This document shows, piece by piece, positions 1 through 9,525 of a stretch of DNA of 64,000 bases (positions within the stretch are counted from its first letter, which is position 1; each line of letters opens with the position of its first letter). The DNA is from Spiribacter curvatus (lineage in GTDB: Bacteria > Pseudomonadota > Gammaproteobacteria > Nitrococcales > Nitrococcaceae): NCBI RefSeq assembly GCF_000485905.1, contig NC_022664.1:806001-870000 (forward strand), in the 5' to 3' direction. The notes below the pieces were generated by a model that was not told the origin of the DNA, ran no database searches, and saw nothing but the letters and a program-made list of their open reading frames with translations. The position numbers and the translations under genes are program-made.

Positions 1-44
1 CGGCGAACGAAGCAGACAACACAGATATTTGAAAGCGAATCGGC

Positions 45-2648
45 ATGAATAATAGCAGCGCAGCCATCCGTCGGGCCTTCCATGAGTTCTTTGCCGAACG
101 CGGCCATTCGATCGTGCCCAGCGCCTCTCTGGTGCCACCCAACGATCCGACGCTGCTTTTCACCAATGCCGGGATGGTGCCATTCAAGGATGTTTTCCTG
201 GGTCGTGAGCAGCGCCCCTACCAGCGCGCCGTCAGCGCTCAGCGTTGCGTCCGGGCGGGCGGCAAGCATAACGACCTCGAAAACGTCGGCTACACCGCGC
301 GGCATCACACCTTCTTCGAGATGCTCGGCAATTTCAGCTTTGGTCAGTACTTCAAGCGCGATGCCATCAGCTATGCCTGGACGTTTCTCACCGAGACCCT
401 CGGGCTGCCTGCCGAGCGGCTCTGGGTGACGGTGTATGAGGACGACGACGAGGCCGCCGGTATCTGGCTCGATGAAGTGGGTGTTGATCCGGCACGCTTT
501 GCGCGCATCGGTGCGGCGGACAACTTCTGGTCAATGGGTGATACCGGCCCCTGTGGCCCCTGTTCCGAGATCTTCTACGACCACGGGCCCGAGGTGCCGG
601 GTGGTCCACCGGGCAGTGCCGATGAGGATGGCGATCGCTACGTCGAGATCTGGAACCTCGTGTTCATGCAGTACGAGCGGGGCGCCGATGGCGCACTGAC
701 ACCGCTGCCGAGTCCATCCATCGATACCGGCATGGGCCTCGAGCGGATCGCCGCGGTTGCGCAGGGTGTGACCAACAATTACGACATTGATCTGTTCCGT
801 CATCTGGTCGATGCAACCGCCCGGCTGATCGGTACCGATGATCGCGAGGGGAGCTCGCTGCGGGTCATTGCCGATCACATCCGGGCCTGTGCCTTTCTGG
901 TGGTGGACGGTGTGCTGCCGAGCAATGAGGGCCGCGGCTATGTGCTGCGCCGGATCATCCGCCGTGCCGTTCGTCATGGTTACAAACTCGGGGTCAGCGA
1001 GCCGTTCTTCTGGCGGTTGGTCGAGCCGCTGATCGGCGAGATGGGTGAGGCCTACCCAGAGCTGGCGAACAATCGTGAATTGGTCGAGCGGGTCCTGCGA
1101 CTTGAGGAGACGCGCTTTCGGGAGACCCTCGAGCAGGGGCTGCGGCTGCTGGAGACCGATCTCGCGGATCTGACGGGCGATACGGTCCCCGGCGAGACGG
1201 TTTTCAAGCTCTACGACACCTTTGGCTTCCCGGTGGATCTGACCGCGGATGTCGTCCGTGAGCAGGGACTGCATCTGGACATGGCCGGGTTTGAGACGGC
1301 GATGAGTGCCCAGCGCGAGCGCGCCCGCGCCGCGAGCGTTTTCCGCGCTGAATACGGGGGCGCGGCGGATTTCGGCGGCACCACAGAGTTCAGTGGTTAT
1401 GAGGTCAGAGAAGATGCCGCGCAGGTGATCGGTCTGTATCGCGACGGCGGGGCGGTGGACGCACTCGCACCCGGCGATCACGGGATGGTCATCCTTGATC
1501 GCACGCCCTTCTATGCCGAGGCCGGCGGTCAGGTTGGCGATACAGGCCATCTGCTGGCCAGTGGCGTCGAGTTTTCGGTGGAGGACACCCAGAAATACGC
1601 TCAGGCGCGTGGTCACCTCGGGCATATGGTGACCGGCGAGCTACGCCTTGGCGACGCGGTTGATGCCCGCATTGACGGCGCAAAGCGTGATCGAACCACG
1701 CTCAACCATACCGCGACGCATCTCCTGCATGCCGCGCTTCGCGAAGTGCTTGGCGAGCATATCCATCAGAAGGGCTCGCTTGTCGCGCCGGAACGGCTGC
1801 GCTTCGATTTCGCCCACTTCGAGCCGATAACCGCCGATCAGCTCCGTGCCATCGAGGCACGGGTCAACGCCTGGATCCGGCGCGACGAGGCGGGCGAAAT
1901 CTTCGAGACCGAGTATGACCAGGCCATTGAAATGGGCGCGATGGCGCTGTTCGGTGAAAAGTATGGCGACCGCGTGCGGGTCGTGCGCTTTGGTGATGTC
2001 TCCACCGAGCTCTGTGGCGGCTGCCATGTCAGCACCACCGGTCGCATCGGTCTGTTCCGCCTGATCGCCGAGGGCGGCGTGTCGGCAGGTGTACGCCGGA
2101 TCGAGGCAATCACCGGCGCAGCCGCCGTCGAGCGGGTCCAGAACGACGCGCAGACGCTCGAGGAGGCGGCTGCAAAGCTGCGGGTCGCCCCGGATAATCT
2201 GCTGGTCCGTCTTGACCAGGATATCGACAAGGTCCGCTCGCTGGAGCGGGAGCTCGGTCGGATGAAACAGCGGCTCGCGAGCCAGGCGGGCACTGAACTG
2301 GCCGATTCAGCGCAAGTCATTGACGGCGTCAGGGTGCTCGCCGCGCGGGTCGAGTCAGCGGGTGAATCGCTCCGCGACACCGTGGATCAGCTCAAGAACA
2401 AACTGGGGAGTGCGGTGATCGTGATCGCCGCGGACGATGACGGCAAGGTGCGGCTGGTCGCTGGCGTGACCACCGATCTCACCGATCGTCTGCGTGCTGG
2501 CGATCTGGTCAACCATGTCGCCCGGCAGGTAGGGGGACGCGGCGGCGGCCGACCCGATTTCGCCCAGGCGGGTGGCAGTGATGCGGCGGCACTCCCCGCA
2601 GCGCTCGAGTCCGTGACTGACTGGGTGCAGGAACAACTGAATCAGTAG
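45..2648 (+). CDS. alaS: Alanyl-tRNA synthetase
   Basis: Charges tRNA-Ala with alanine in the cytoplasm and edits Ser/Gly mischarging. The 867-residue chain is full length for the family. The N-terminal class II catalytic core carries the typical [16 protein letters not shown] stretch (about residues 29-44). The editing domain has the HTATH zinc motif (about 555) and the CGGCH motif (about 657). A coiled C-terminal region ends in the glycine-rich C-Ala segment. The ATG at 45 matches family N-termini (short lead, then [10 protein letters not shown]); only a weak purine tract precedes it. The gap to lysC is only 12 bp, so the two are probably co-transcribed, an arrangement common in gammaproteobacteria. 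Confidence 0.98.
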   Translation: MNNSSAAIRRAFHEFFAERGHSIVPSASLVPPNDPTLLFTNAGMVPFKDVFLGREQRPYQRAVSAQRCVRAGGKHNDLENVGYTARHHTFFEMLGNFSFGQYFKRDAISYAWTFLTETLGLPAERLWVTVYEDDDEAAGIWLDEVGVDPARFARIGAADNFWSMGDTGPCGPCSEIFYDHGPEVPGGPPGSADEDGDRYVEIWNLVFMQYERGADGALTPLPSPSIDTGMGLERIAAVAQGVTNNYDIDLFRHLVDATARLIGTDDREGSSLRVIADHIRACAFLVVDGVLPSNEGRGYVLRRIIRRAVRHGYKLGVSEPFFWRLVEPLIGEMGEAYPELANNRELVERVLRLEETRFRETLEQGLRLLETDLADLTGDTVPGETVFKLYDTFGFPVDLTADVVREQGLHLDMAGFETAMSAQRERARAASVFRAEYGGAADFGGTTEFSGYEVREDAAQVIGLYRDGGAVDALAPGDHGMVILDRTPFYAEAGGQVGDTGHLLASGVEFSVEDTQKYAQARGHLGHMVTGELRLGDAVDARIDGAKRDRTTLNHTATHLLHAALREVLGEHIHQKGSLVAPERLRFDFAHFEPITADQLRAIEARVNAWIRRDEAGEIFETEYDQAIEMGAMALFGEKYGDRVRVVRFGDVSTELCGGCHVSTTGRIGLFRLIAEGGVSAGVRRIEAITGAAAVERVQNDAQTLEEAAAKLRVAPDNLLVRLDQDIDKVRSLERELGRMKQRLASQAGTELADSAQVIDGVRVLAARVESAGESLRDTVDQLKNKLGSAVIVIAADDDGKVRLVAGVTTDLTDRLRAGDLVNHVARQVGGRGGGRPDFAQAGGSDAAALPAALESVTDWVQEQLNQ

Positions 2649-2660
2649 CAAGGGATATCC

Positions 2661-3935
2661 ATGTCACTCGTTGTCCAGAAATTCGGCGGCTCCTCGGTCG
2701 CCAATATCGAGCGCATCGAAAATGTCGCCCGAAAGGTCATCGCCTCGCGCGAGGCGGGGCATGATGTGGTGGTGGTCGTCTCCGCCATGAAAGGCGAGAC
2801 CGACCGTCTTAACGAGCTTGCCTATGGCGCTGCCCAGAACACGACTCCACGACCGCGCGAGCATGATCTGCTGCTCTCCACCGGCGAGACCGTCACGATT
2901 GCGCTGCTGACGATGGTGCTCGAGCGAATGGGCTCGCCGGCACGGTGCCTCACTGGGGCACAGGTGCGCATCCTCACCGATAGCGCATTCAGCAAGGCGC
3001 GTATCCAGGACATTGACGCTGAATCCATCCGCGGCGACCTGGGAGCCGGGCGTATTGTCGTGGTGGCGGGATTTCAGGGCGTTGATGAAAACGGCTCGAT
3101 CACCACGCTGGGACGGGGTGGCTCGGATACCACCGCGGTTGCGCTGGCCGCTGCTCTTGAGGCCGATGAGTGCCAGATCTACACCGATGTGGATGGCGTT
3201 TACACGACCGATCCCCGCGTGGTCCCCACCGCACGGCGGCTTGAACAGGTCACCTTCGAGGAGATGCTCGAGCTTGCGAGTCTGGGTTCGAAAGTGCTCC
3301 AGATACGCGCAGTCGAGTTCGCCGGCAAGTACCAGGTGCCATTGCGGGTGTTGTCCTCCTTTCAGGACGGACCCGGAACACTGATTACAACGGAGGGACA
3401 GAATATGCAGCAGGGCAGTATGGAAGAGCCCTTGATCGCCGGTATCGCGTTCACACGCGATGAGGCGAAACTGACCATGATCGGCGTGCCGGATACGCCC
3501 GGTGTCGCCACTCAGATCCTTGGCCCGGTGGCGGACGCCAACATCGAAGTGGACATGATCGTTCAGAACATCAGCAATGATGGACTGACTGATTTTACGT
3601 TCACGGTGAACAAGACTGAGTATGACCGGGCACTGGATATCCTCAGCCAGCAGGCCAAGGTGCTGGGTGCGCGCGAGGTGTTCGGCGACAGCAGCATCGG
3701 AAAGCTCTCGCTCGTTGGTGTCGGAATGCGCTCGCATGCAGGTGTGGCCAGTCGCATGTTCAAGGCGCTGGCGGCGGAAGGGATCAACATCCAGATGATC
3801 TCCACCTCAGAGATCAAGATTTCTGTTGTGACCGACGAGAAATATCTCGAGCTTGGAACTCGGGCGCTGCACAAGGCCTTTGAGCTCGACGACCGTAGCG
3901 GCAAGACGGTGAGCGTGGAAGGTCAGTCGGACTAG
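2661..3935 (+). CDS. lysC: Aspartokinase (alpha subunit)
   Basis: Phosphorylates aspartate, the first step to lysine, threonine, methionine and diaminopimelate. The 424-residue protein has the N-terminal amino-acid kinase domain with the KFGGSS motif (about residues 7-12) and the GRGGSDTTA segment (about 153-161). Two C-terminal ACT domains start near residue 265 and normally bind the feedback inhibitor lysine and/or threonine. It follows alaS by 12 bp. A near-perfect internal ribosome binding site precedes Met249 (see the separate entry), suggesting the alpha2beta2 organisation known for lysC of Bacillus, Corynebacterium and some pseudomonads. There is no homoserine dehydrogenase fusion. Confidence 0.97.
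   Translation: MSLVVQKFGGSSVANIERIENVARKVIASREAGHDVVVVVSAMKGETDRLNELAYGAAQNTTPRPREHDLLLSTGETVTIALLTMVLERMGSPARCLTGAQVRILTDSAFSKARIQDIDAESIRGDLGAGRIVVVAGFQGVDENGSITTLGRGGSDTTAVALAAALEADECQIYTDVDGVYTTDPRVVPTARRLEQVTFEEMLELASLGSKVLQIRAVEFAGKYQVPLRVLSSFQDGPGTLITTEGQNMQQGSMEEPLIAGIAFTRDEAKLTMIGVPDTPGVATQILGPVADANIEVDMIVQNISNDGLTDFTFTVNKTEYDRALDILSQQAKVLGAREVFGDSSIGKLSLVGVGMRSHAGVASRMFKALAAEGINIQMISTSEIKISVVTDEKYLELGTRALHKAFELDDRSGKTVSVEGQSD
3405..3935 (+). CDS. Putative aspartokinase beta subunit from an internal start in lysC
   Basis: Within lysC, in frame, ATG 3405 (codon 249) is preceded by GGAGGG at 3392-3397 with 7 nt spacing, a better ribosome site than the one in front of the full-length gene. 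Translation from here would give 176 residues holding only the two ACT regulatory domains. This is the size and layout of the beta subunits made from internal starts in Bacillus subtilis and Corynebacterium glutamicum lysC. The site is seen directly; its use is inferred. Confidence 0.6.
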   Translation: MQQGSMEEPLIAGIAFTRDEAKLTMIGVPDTPGVATQILGPVADANIEVDMIVQNISNDGLTDFTFTVNKTEYDRALDILSQQAKVLGAREVFGDSSIGKLSLVGVGMRSHAGVASRMFKALAAEGINIQMISTSEIKISVVTDEKYLELGTRALHKAFELDDRSGKTVSVEGQSD

Positions 3936-4093
3936 TCAGCCAGCCATGATTGGGTTGAATGTAGGGGAGACAGCCCCCGCGTCAGAATATACAATTACAG
4001 AATGATGAAAGCGGATGGGCGATAACGGATCTAACGCGAGGGAACGCCGGTCTGTATAGGAGGCGGTCGCGATAACAATGAGGAGATGTCGGA

Positions 4094-4300
4094 ATGCTTA
4101 TTCTGACCCGCAGGGTTGGTGAAACCCTGATGATTGGCGACGACGTCGCCGTGACAGTGCTTGGCGTCAAGGGCAATCAGGTCCGTATCGGCGTTAAAGC
4201 GCCCAAGGATGTCATGGTTCATCGCGAAGAGATCTACGAGCGTATCCGTGATGAGGATGAGGCGGCCGGCGACGGTAACGCCTCTGAGGACGAGCGCTGA
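4094..4300 (+). CDS. csrA: Carbon storage regulator CsrA
   Basis: Small RNA-binding dimer that represses or stabilises mRNAs by binding GGA motifs near ribosome sites; a global regulator of carbon flow, motility and biofilm. The 68-residue protein starts [10 protein letters not shown] and contains the [21 protein letters not shown] core, with an acidic tail typical of halophiles. The ribosome site AGGAG at 4081-4085 lies 8 nt before the ATG. The leader contains two further GGA triplets around the start (AGGAGATG and CGGAATG), compatible with CsrA autoregulation. The order lysC-csrA-tRNA-Ser is a common gammaproteobacterial arrangement. Confidence 0.97.
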   Translation: MLILTRRVGETLMIGDDVAVTVLGVKGNQVRIGVKAPKDVMVHREEIYERIRDEDEAAGDGNASEDER

Positions 4301-4316
4301 CCGTATCGCGGAGCGG

Positions 4317-4346
4317 TTTACGTAACCGCCATCAGTCCCGTATTCT
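4317..4346 (+). promoter_or_regulatory. Putative sigma-70 promoter of tRNA-Ser
   Basis: TTTACG at 4317-4322 (-35-like, 4 of 6) and TATTCT at 4341-4346 (-10-like, 4 of 6), separated by 18 bp, end 13 bp before the tRNA 5' end. This is the expected distance for a stable-RNA promoter with a short leader. Confidence 0.5.
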
Positions 4347-4359
4347 AGGGGCTTACATT

Positions 4360-4490
<131 letters not shown>

Positions 4491-4519
<29 letters not shown>

Positions 4520-4788
4520 CAAAAAGGACGCCCCAGCCGGATGGTGTCGTCAGTCGGCGATTGACTGATGGCGGATGACGAGCCTCTCGAGCATATCGAC
4601 GACATATTGTCCCGCTGCTGCGTTCATACTGTCCTTTGGGCCAGTGCCCTTTCATGATCTGTGATGTATGGCGCTGAAAATAACACGCCAGCGCTCGCAG
4701 CGTGTGCCGCCGGTATCCGCGACAACGCCTCATTCGGAAGAGGCCCACCCGGGTAGGGCTTGTTGTCGCGAGCGGCACGCATCAATCC
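4491..4788. other. Gene-free spacer with structured elements
   Basis: About 300 bp with no convincing reading frame between the tRNA-Ser terminator and the sulfatase-like gene, which ends at 4789. It holds the outer arm of the tRNA-Ser inverted repeat and a compact dyad element at 4718-4770. In that element CGCGACAA (4718-4725) pairs with TTGTCGCG (4763-4770), enclosing two smaller hairpins: GCCTC/GAGGC at 4727-4744 and a CCCACCCGGGTAGGG stem. The outer stem is perfect, so a three-way junction RNA or cruciform is possible. No T-run follows on either strand, so it is not a plain terminator. Confidence 0.5.
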
Positions 4789-6576
4789 TCAGCGATTCTG
4801 TATCGCTCGAATCTCCTCGGTGCGCTCGAGAAGCTTCAGGCGGCTGACCCTCTTCACGAAAGGCGGATCATTGGTGCGCTCAAGTGAGCCGAACAGACGG
4901 GCCGGCTTGAACCGATAACTCGTGCAGTTCAGCGTCGATTCGTTACACCCAAGCGCGGTGCCGTCGCTGCGGACAAAGTGGACACGCCCCTTGTAGGTAT
5001 CACCGACGATCAATCGCCGACGCCCGGCGTTGTCGGTGTTGAGGAGGCTTCGGCCAATCATCTCCTCACCGCGCCGTGCACCGGTAAGATCCAAGATGGT
5101 CATCGGTACATCGATCTGCGCGGTCAGCTGATCCTCGGGCCGGAACTCGATTCGCTTCGAGGCCGTATCGGCGATTCTGACCGCAAGCATGCCGAAGTTG
5201 CTGTCCAGTGGTTCAGCGCTCCCGGTTTGACGCACGAATCCGGTGGATTCATCCGATGTGATAATCACAGTGGTATCTCTGAGGAAACCACGCTCATCGA
5301 GCTCGGCGAGGAAATCGACGAGTGCTCGCTCCATGGCGGCGAACGCTTGCCTTCGACGATCCTGCCGATCCCTGGGCTGCTCCGTTGCGGCCGAATCCGC
5401 CGGCTGCGCTCCGTTGACGAACGGGTGATGGGTTCCGACATTGAGCAGTGTCGCAAACCAGCGCTGTCGACGTTGATCCAGCGATTCAACCTCAGAGAGC
5501 GCCGCACGCAGGAAATGTCGATCACTCGCCCCCCAGCCCGACTGCTCGGTGTTGCCTTCCGGGACGGTCTTTCGGGCGCCCAGGTTGCCGATGACGCGAT
5601 CGAAACCGGCCAGCGGCATGAACTGATCCTTCGCCATAAAGTCCAGGTCGGCGGCCTGAAGGTATGCGGTTCTGTAACCGGCCTGATCAAGGCGTTGGGG
5701 GAGGCAATCGAGTTCACCCCCTTCGTTGGAGGCTTCGGTCATCTCGGAGGGCATCAATCGCATCCGTGGATAATCGGCGCAGAGCAGGGGGTAGGTGCCC
5801 CGATCGGTCTGGCGCTGATGCGTGAGCATGTTCGAATAAAGGCGGAATCCCGTCGCGTTGAGTGCCTGCTCCAGGCGCGGCAGAGACAGGGCGGGGTTAA
5901 AGCCATGGTGGTCGGCGATCGCTGGAAGATAGGCGCCTGACAGCCCTTCGACCATGATGAGGAGGACATTCTGGTCTTGCCCAGAGCCTGCTGCATGGCC
6001 ACGGCTTGCCTCATAGAAAGCATTCTCGGCATTGTCGGACTGACGCGGTTCGAGCGCGACGGGATGGCTCAGCGCCAGGCTTGGTAGCTGTGCGAGCGAT
6101 CCAACGACGACATTGTTGTTGGGTGTTGTCAGACTGTCGGTTGAGAGGATGACCAGTGCGATCAGTGCGCCGACCAGCCCCGCACTGCGCAGTGGGGGCA
6201 GGTTATTGGTATTCTTCAGAAGCCAGAAAAGCGGCAGACTGGCGAAACTGAAGACCGCCAGCCAGATCAGACTGATGCCCTGTGCGCTGGTGACGATGAA
6301 TGCAGGCTCGGTGAGATACCCGAGGTGCCCCATACGAAAGAATGTCCCATGCGTGACAAGGTGCTCGGCGCCAGCGGCGTAGCCCATCACAATGAGTGCC
6401 ACGGCAGCGAATCGCATGATCCGTCCCGGGAGCAGCGGCGCAACCCAGTAGAGAACGCCCGCCGCGATTAGATCGGCGCCAATTGCCGGAATCGGAGCGG
6501 GATGGATGCCTGTGCCGGCCACCAGCAGGGCACGCATCACGACCACCACAAGGAATAGGGCGATAAAACGTTTCAT
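4789..6576 (-). CDS. LtaS/sulfatase-superfamily inner-membrane enzyme
   Basis: About 595 residues from the ATG at 6576 (MKRFIALF); an upstream TTG at 6630 would add 18 residues unlike a membrane start. Roughly five N-terminal hydrophobic segments (to about residue 190) precede a periplasmic alkaline-phosphatase-fold domain. NVLLIMVEGLSG (about 205) matches the first metal site. RQTDRGTYPLLC (about 258) looks like the nucleophile-threonine loop of LtaS-type enzymes. VGTHHPFV and IITSDEST (about 438) are the later metal loops. The last usually reads DH in LtaS and phosphoethanolamine transferases, and here it is DE. Likely a phosphoglycerol, phosphoethanolamine or sulfate ester enzyme of envelope glycans; the substrate is not readable. 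It is divergent from the sulfotransferase gene at 6658. Confidence 0.75.
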   Translation of the reverse strand: MKRFIALFLVVVVMRALLVAGTGIHPAPIPAIGADLIAAGVLYWVAPLLPGRIMRFAAVALIVMGYAAGAEHLVTHGTFFRMGHLGYLTEPAFIVTSAQGISLIWLAVFSFASLPLFWLLKNTNNLPPLRSAGLVGALIALVILSTDSLTTPNNNVVVGSLAQLPSLALSHPVALEPRQSDNAENAFYEASRGHAAGSGQDQNVLLIMVEGLSGAYLPAIADHHGFNPALSLPRLEQALNATGFRLYSNMLTHQRQTDRGTYPLLCADYPRMRLMPSEMTEASNEGGELDCLPQRLDQAGYRTAYLQAADLDFMAKDQFMPLAGFDRVIGNLGARKTVPEGNTEQSGWGASDRHFLRAALSEVESLDQRRQRWFATLLNVGTHHPFVNGAQPADSAATEQPRDRQDRRRQAFAAMERALVDFLAELDERGFLRDTTVIITSDESTGFVRQTGSAEPLDSNFGMLAVRIADTASKRIEFRPEDQLTAQIDVPMTILDLTGARRGEEMIGRSLLNTDNAGRRRLIVGDTYKGRVHFVRSDGTALGCNESTLNCTSYRFKPARLFGSLERTNDPPFVKRVSRLKLLERTEEIRAIQNR

Positions 6577-6657
6577 GGATTTATATTCGCATGTCTGGTC
6601 ACTGTGCGGCGATGGCGGATGGACGTTCAAGGCTTTCTGGCGGTCAGGTCGGCGGCA

Positions 6658-7383
6658 ATGATCTCACAGACCCATCGCTGCATTTTCGTGCATGTCCCGA
6701 AGACCGCCGGTCAGAGCATTGAGCAGGTTTTTCTCACGCAACTGCGCCTTGAGTGGAAACAGCGCGCCCCGTTGCTGCTGCGGCGCAATCGGGATCCCCG
6801 AAAGGGCCCGCCACGCCTCGCGCATCTGCGAGCATCCGAATATGTTGATCTCGGCTACTGCGATCTGGACACCTTTTCAACTTTCTACCGGTTCTCTTTT
6901 GTCCGTAATCCGTGGGATCGGATCGTTTCATTCTACAAATACATCGGATCGCCGGCCGAGTACCCCTTTCGTGACTTCGTGCTCCATCACCTGCCGAATG
7001 GCCTCTGGTCGAGGATGCATTGGTTTGTTCGGCCGCAGACCGACTTTCTCTACCGGGATGGCAAACTGCTCGTCGACTTCGTGGGGCGTTTCGAATCGCT
7101 GGCCGAGGATTTCACGCATGTTGCCGGACAGCTCGATCTGCCGACCCGGGAACTGCCCTTTGTGAATCGTTCGGATGCCCGCCGGTCGCCGGTCTATCCA
7201 GCCATTCGGCGGACCCTCAAGGCGCTATGGCCGGGTAGCCCGGCATTCGGCAATTTCGGCGGACGCCCGCTGACCCGCTACCCAGACTTTGCGGCGTACT
7301 ATGATCGCGATACCTGTGATGTCATCGCGAGACTCTACGCCAGCGACATCGAAGCATTCGGTTATCACTCACCGCTCGGCTGA
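6658..7383 (+). CDS. Sulfotransferase, family 2 type
   Basis: 241 residues. FVHVPKTAGQSIE (about residues 9-21) is the 5'-phosphosulfate loop of carbohydrate sulfotransferases of the Sulfotransfer_2 / heparan 2-O-sulfotransferase type. FSFVRNPWDRIVSFY (about 80-94) is the 3'-phosphate-binding segment. It is predicted to move sulfate from PAPS onto a glycan or lipid. The ATG at 6658 is chosen because it starts eight residues before the conserved strand; the GTG at 6604 would add 18 basic residues. It ends 19 bp inside the convergent second sulfotransferase gene. Together with the sulfatase-fold gene, GT4 and flippase it forms an accessory envelope-glycan group. Confidence 0.85.
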   Translation: MISQTHRCIFVHVPKTAGQSIEQVFLTQLRLEWKQRAPLLLRRNRDPRKGPPRLAHLRASEYVDLGYCDLDTFSTFYRFSFVRNPWDRIVSFYKYIGSPAEYPFRDFVLHHLPNGLWSRMHWFVRPQTDFLYRDGKLLVDFVGRFESLAEDFTHVAGQLDLPTRELPFVNRSDARRSPVYPAIRRTLKALWPGSPAFGNFGGRPLTRYPDFAAYYDRDTCDVIARLYASDIEAFGYHSPLG

Positions 7384-8285
7384 TCGAGCCAGGCGGACAG
7401 ATCCCGATTGAGTAGGCGTCCGAGCCGGTCAACGTCGTCGGCGAAGTAGTCACACAGTTCGGCCCGCATCGCCTCATCCAGCGCCGCACGGTCTCGAGCA
7501 CGGGTGTTGATCCGGCGGATAGCGGCGGCCAGCCCCCAGTCGCCCGGTCGCCAGAGCGCGTCGCGGAGCATCGAGGTGCGCCGGATGAGCTGCGAGAGCA
7601 GCACCGAGCGGGTGTGGGGCGCGGAGTTGAGGGTAGGGAATGCCGTGCGCCCGTCATCCCCGACATTGAGAAATTCAAGGACGGCGCGATAGACTGCACC
7701 GGGATCGCGACGCAGGTCGTCGACAAGGATGACCTTGACCTGATCTGACCCGACCCTCTGATAGAGGCGCTCCAACTGTTCGCCGAGCCGGGCGTAGGGG
7801 CCGTAGAGCAATCGATCGGGATCCCCGCAGGCAGGAGTGGGGACGGACTGTCCACGGCGACGTGCATCCTGCAGGCGCCAGGCACGCTCGAATCGACGCA
7901 CGGTCTCCCAGCCCTGCCGCAGGCACTCATCATGAAGGGCGGGGGCCATCTCCAGCGGATTACGGACCGAGACGATAAAGCGGGCGTCGGGCTGATACTC
8001 AAGGATCCGCGGCACGGCCGTGGCTGAGTAGAGATAATGCGTCGAACCCTCACCGACGGCGACATGGCGATCGTCGGCCTCAGCGAACAGGCGCTCGTAA
8101 TCGGCGAGGCGGGCGGTGCCGGCGATTCCGTCGGTATTAAAGTAGTGCGGCTCCTTGCGGGGGCTGAAATAGATCTGCGGATGCGCTGAGAGCCATTCAG
8201 CCAGCGCCGTCGTCGCCGCCTTTGGGGCGCCAAGGATAAAGAAATCCGGCTTTCTGATGGCAGGCTCCCGCGTTGTGTAGACCAT
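7365..8285 (-). CDS. Sulfotransferase, family 1/3 type
   Basis: About 306 residues from the ATG at 8285 (MVYTTREP); another ATG at 8339 would add 18. PDFFILGAPKAATTAL (about residues 13-28) is the PAPS 5'-phosphosulfate loop of Sulfotransfer_1/3 proteins. FIVSVRNPLEMAPALHDE (about 100-117) is the 3'-phosphate motif. It belongs to a different sulfotransferase family from its convergent neighbour, so two distinct sulfation reactions are implied. A PAPS-forming system is not in this window. It is transcribed away from the GT4 gene. Confidence 0.87.
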   Translation of the reverse strand: MVYTTREPAIRKPDFFILGAPKAATTALAEWLSAHPQIYFSPRKEPHYFNTDGIAGTARLADYERLFAEADDRHVAVGEGSTHYLYSATAVPRILEYQPDARFIVSVRNPLEMAPALHDECLRQGWETVRRFERAWRLQDARRRGQSVPTPACGDPDRLLYGPYARLGEQLERLYQRVGSDQVKVILVDDLRRDPGAVYRAVLEFLNVGDDGRTAFPTLNSAPHTRSVLLSQLIRRTSMLRDALWRPGDWGLAAAIRRINTRARDRAALDEAMRAELCDYFADDVDRLGRLLNRDLSAWLDQPSGE

Positions 8286-8367
8286 GAATATTCCAGCGCG
8301 CCCGGACCACGCTGTCCAGCCCTTGTTGATGGCGTTCATTCAGTCTATGAGGCATCTTGTGGTAGTC

Positions 8368-9525
8368 ATGGCTGTACCGACCGATACCGATCATCAACCG
8401 CCGCGGCGTTTGCTGCACGTAGTCCACGCTGTACGGACCCTCGATCCCGCCGGCGGCGGCATTGTGACTTTCCTCGAGAGCCTGTGCCGGGGGCTGAGGG
8501 ACGATACGGTGCAGACAGGCATCGAGGCAGTCTTTCCCACCGCTCGGCACTGGCGGGTGCTTGCCATCCGCCGGCCGATCGACTTCCACCGCCGTATCCG
8601 CGCACTGCTGGCGGATGCCGATGCCCTGCATGTGCATGGCGTTTTTGGCTGGCACGTACTGCTCGGTGTCCTCGCTGCACGGCGGATGGGTCGAGCGTAC
8701 GTCATCACGCTGCACGGGCATCTCCACCCCGATGCGCTCCGCGAGCGGCGCCTTGCCAAAAGGCTCTGCCTCGCACTGTTTGGCTGTCGCGTCCTAAGAG
8801 GGGCAGGAGCCGTGTTGGTGACCACCGACGCCGAGCGTGAGATCGTTGCCCGGCACGTTGAGGGGGTCAGGACCGAGTGCATCATGCCCGGGCTTGAGGT
8901 CCCGGCATCGCCGCCATCGTTGGCTGCGGATCGTCGTCCGGTGGCCGGGTCAGGGCTTCGCGTGCTCTACCTCGGTCGTCTGCACCCACATAAGGGCGTT
9001 CATCGGGTTATTGAGGCGCTGGCGGCGCTGGCCGATGCCGGCATCCCGGCAACGCTCATGATCGCCGGTCGGGGTGATCCCGGCTATGCCCGGCGACTCG
9101 ACCGGCAGGTCGCCTCGAGTGGGCTCAATGATCGGGTGCAGTTGCTCGGCCATGTCGATGCGGCGGAGCGTGCGCGGTTATGGCCGGAGACCGATGTCCT
9201 GGTGCTGCCTTCCCGGTCGGAGAATTTTGGATTCGCGGCTGCCGAGGCGATGGCTGCAGGCCGTCCTGTGATTGTCGGGGAGGGTGTGGGGCTCGCGCCG
9301 CTCGTTATGGATCGGGACTGCGGTCATGTCATTCCCGCCGACGATGCGTGCGCGCTCACGGATGCGCTGGCGGCCGTGAGCGACTCCGAGCGTCGGATGG
9401 CCATGGGGCGAAATGCCCATGCGGCCGCGCTTGATCACTTCTCACAGGTGGCGATGGGCACAGGCCACGAGCGGGTCTATCGACGGCTCGTCGGCATGCC
9501 GCCGGCGTCGTCGGCGGCAACCTGA
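8368..9525 (+). CDS. GT4-family glycosyltransferase
   Basis: About 385 residues from the ATG at 8368 (MAVPTDTDHQPPRRLLHVV); earlier in-frame ATGs at 8284 and 8347 exist. The GT-B fold is visible. The N-terminal acceptor domain has DPAGGGIVTF near residue 24 and LHVHGVFGWHVLLGV. The C-terminal donor domain has VLYLGRLHPHKGVHRVIEAL and the family signature PSRSENFGFAAAEAMAAGRPVI, whose acidic residues bind the nucleotide sugar. It acts at the cytoplasmic face on an envelope glycan. Its last 49 bp overlap the convergent flippase gene. Confidence 0.88.
   Translation: MAVPTDTDHQPPRRLLHVVHAVRTLDPAGGGIVTFLESLCRGLRDDTVQTGIEAVFPTARHWRVLAIRRPIDFHRRIRALLADADALHVHGVFGWHVLLGVLAARRMGRAYVITLHGHLHPDALRERRLAKRLCLALFGCRVLRGAGAVLVTTDAEREIVARHVEGVRTECIMPGLEVPASPPSLAADRRPVAGSGLRVLYLGRLHPHKGVHRVIEALAALADAGIPATLMIAGRGDPGYARRLDRQVASSGLNDRVQLLGHVDAAERARLWPETDVLVLPSRSENFGFAAAEAMAAGRPVIVGEGVGLAPLVMDRDCGHVIPADDACALTDALAAVSDSERRMAMGRNAHAAALDHFSQVAMGTGHERVYRRLVGMPPASSAAT

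Noticed and set aside
531-1625. A 364-codon minus-strand frame inside alaS
   Set aside because: Antisense shadow; alaS covers the region fully.
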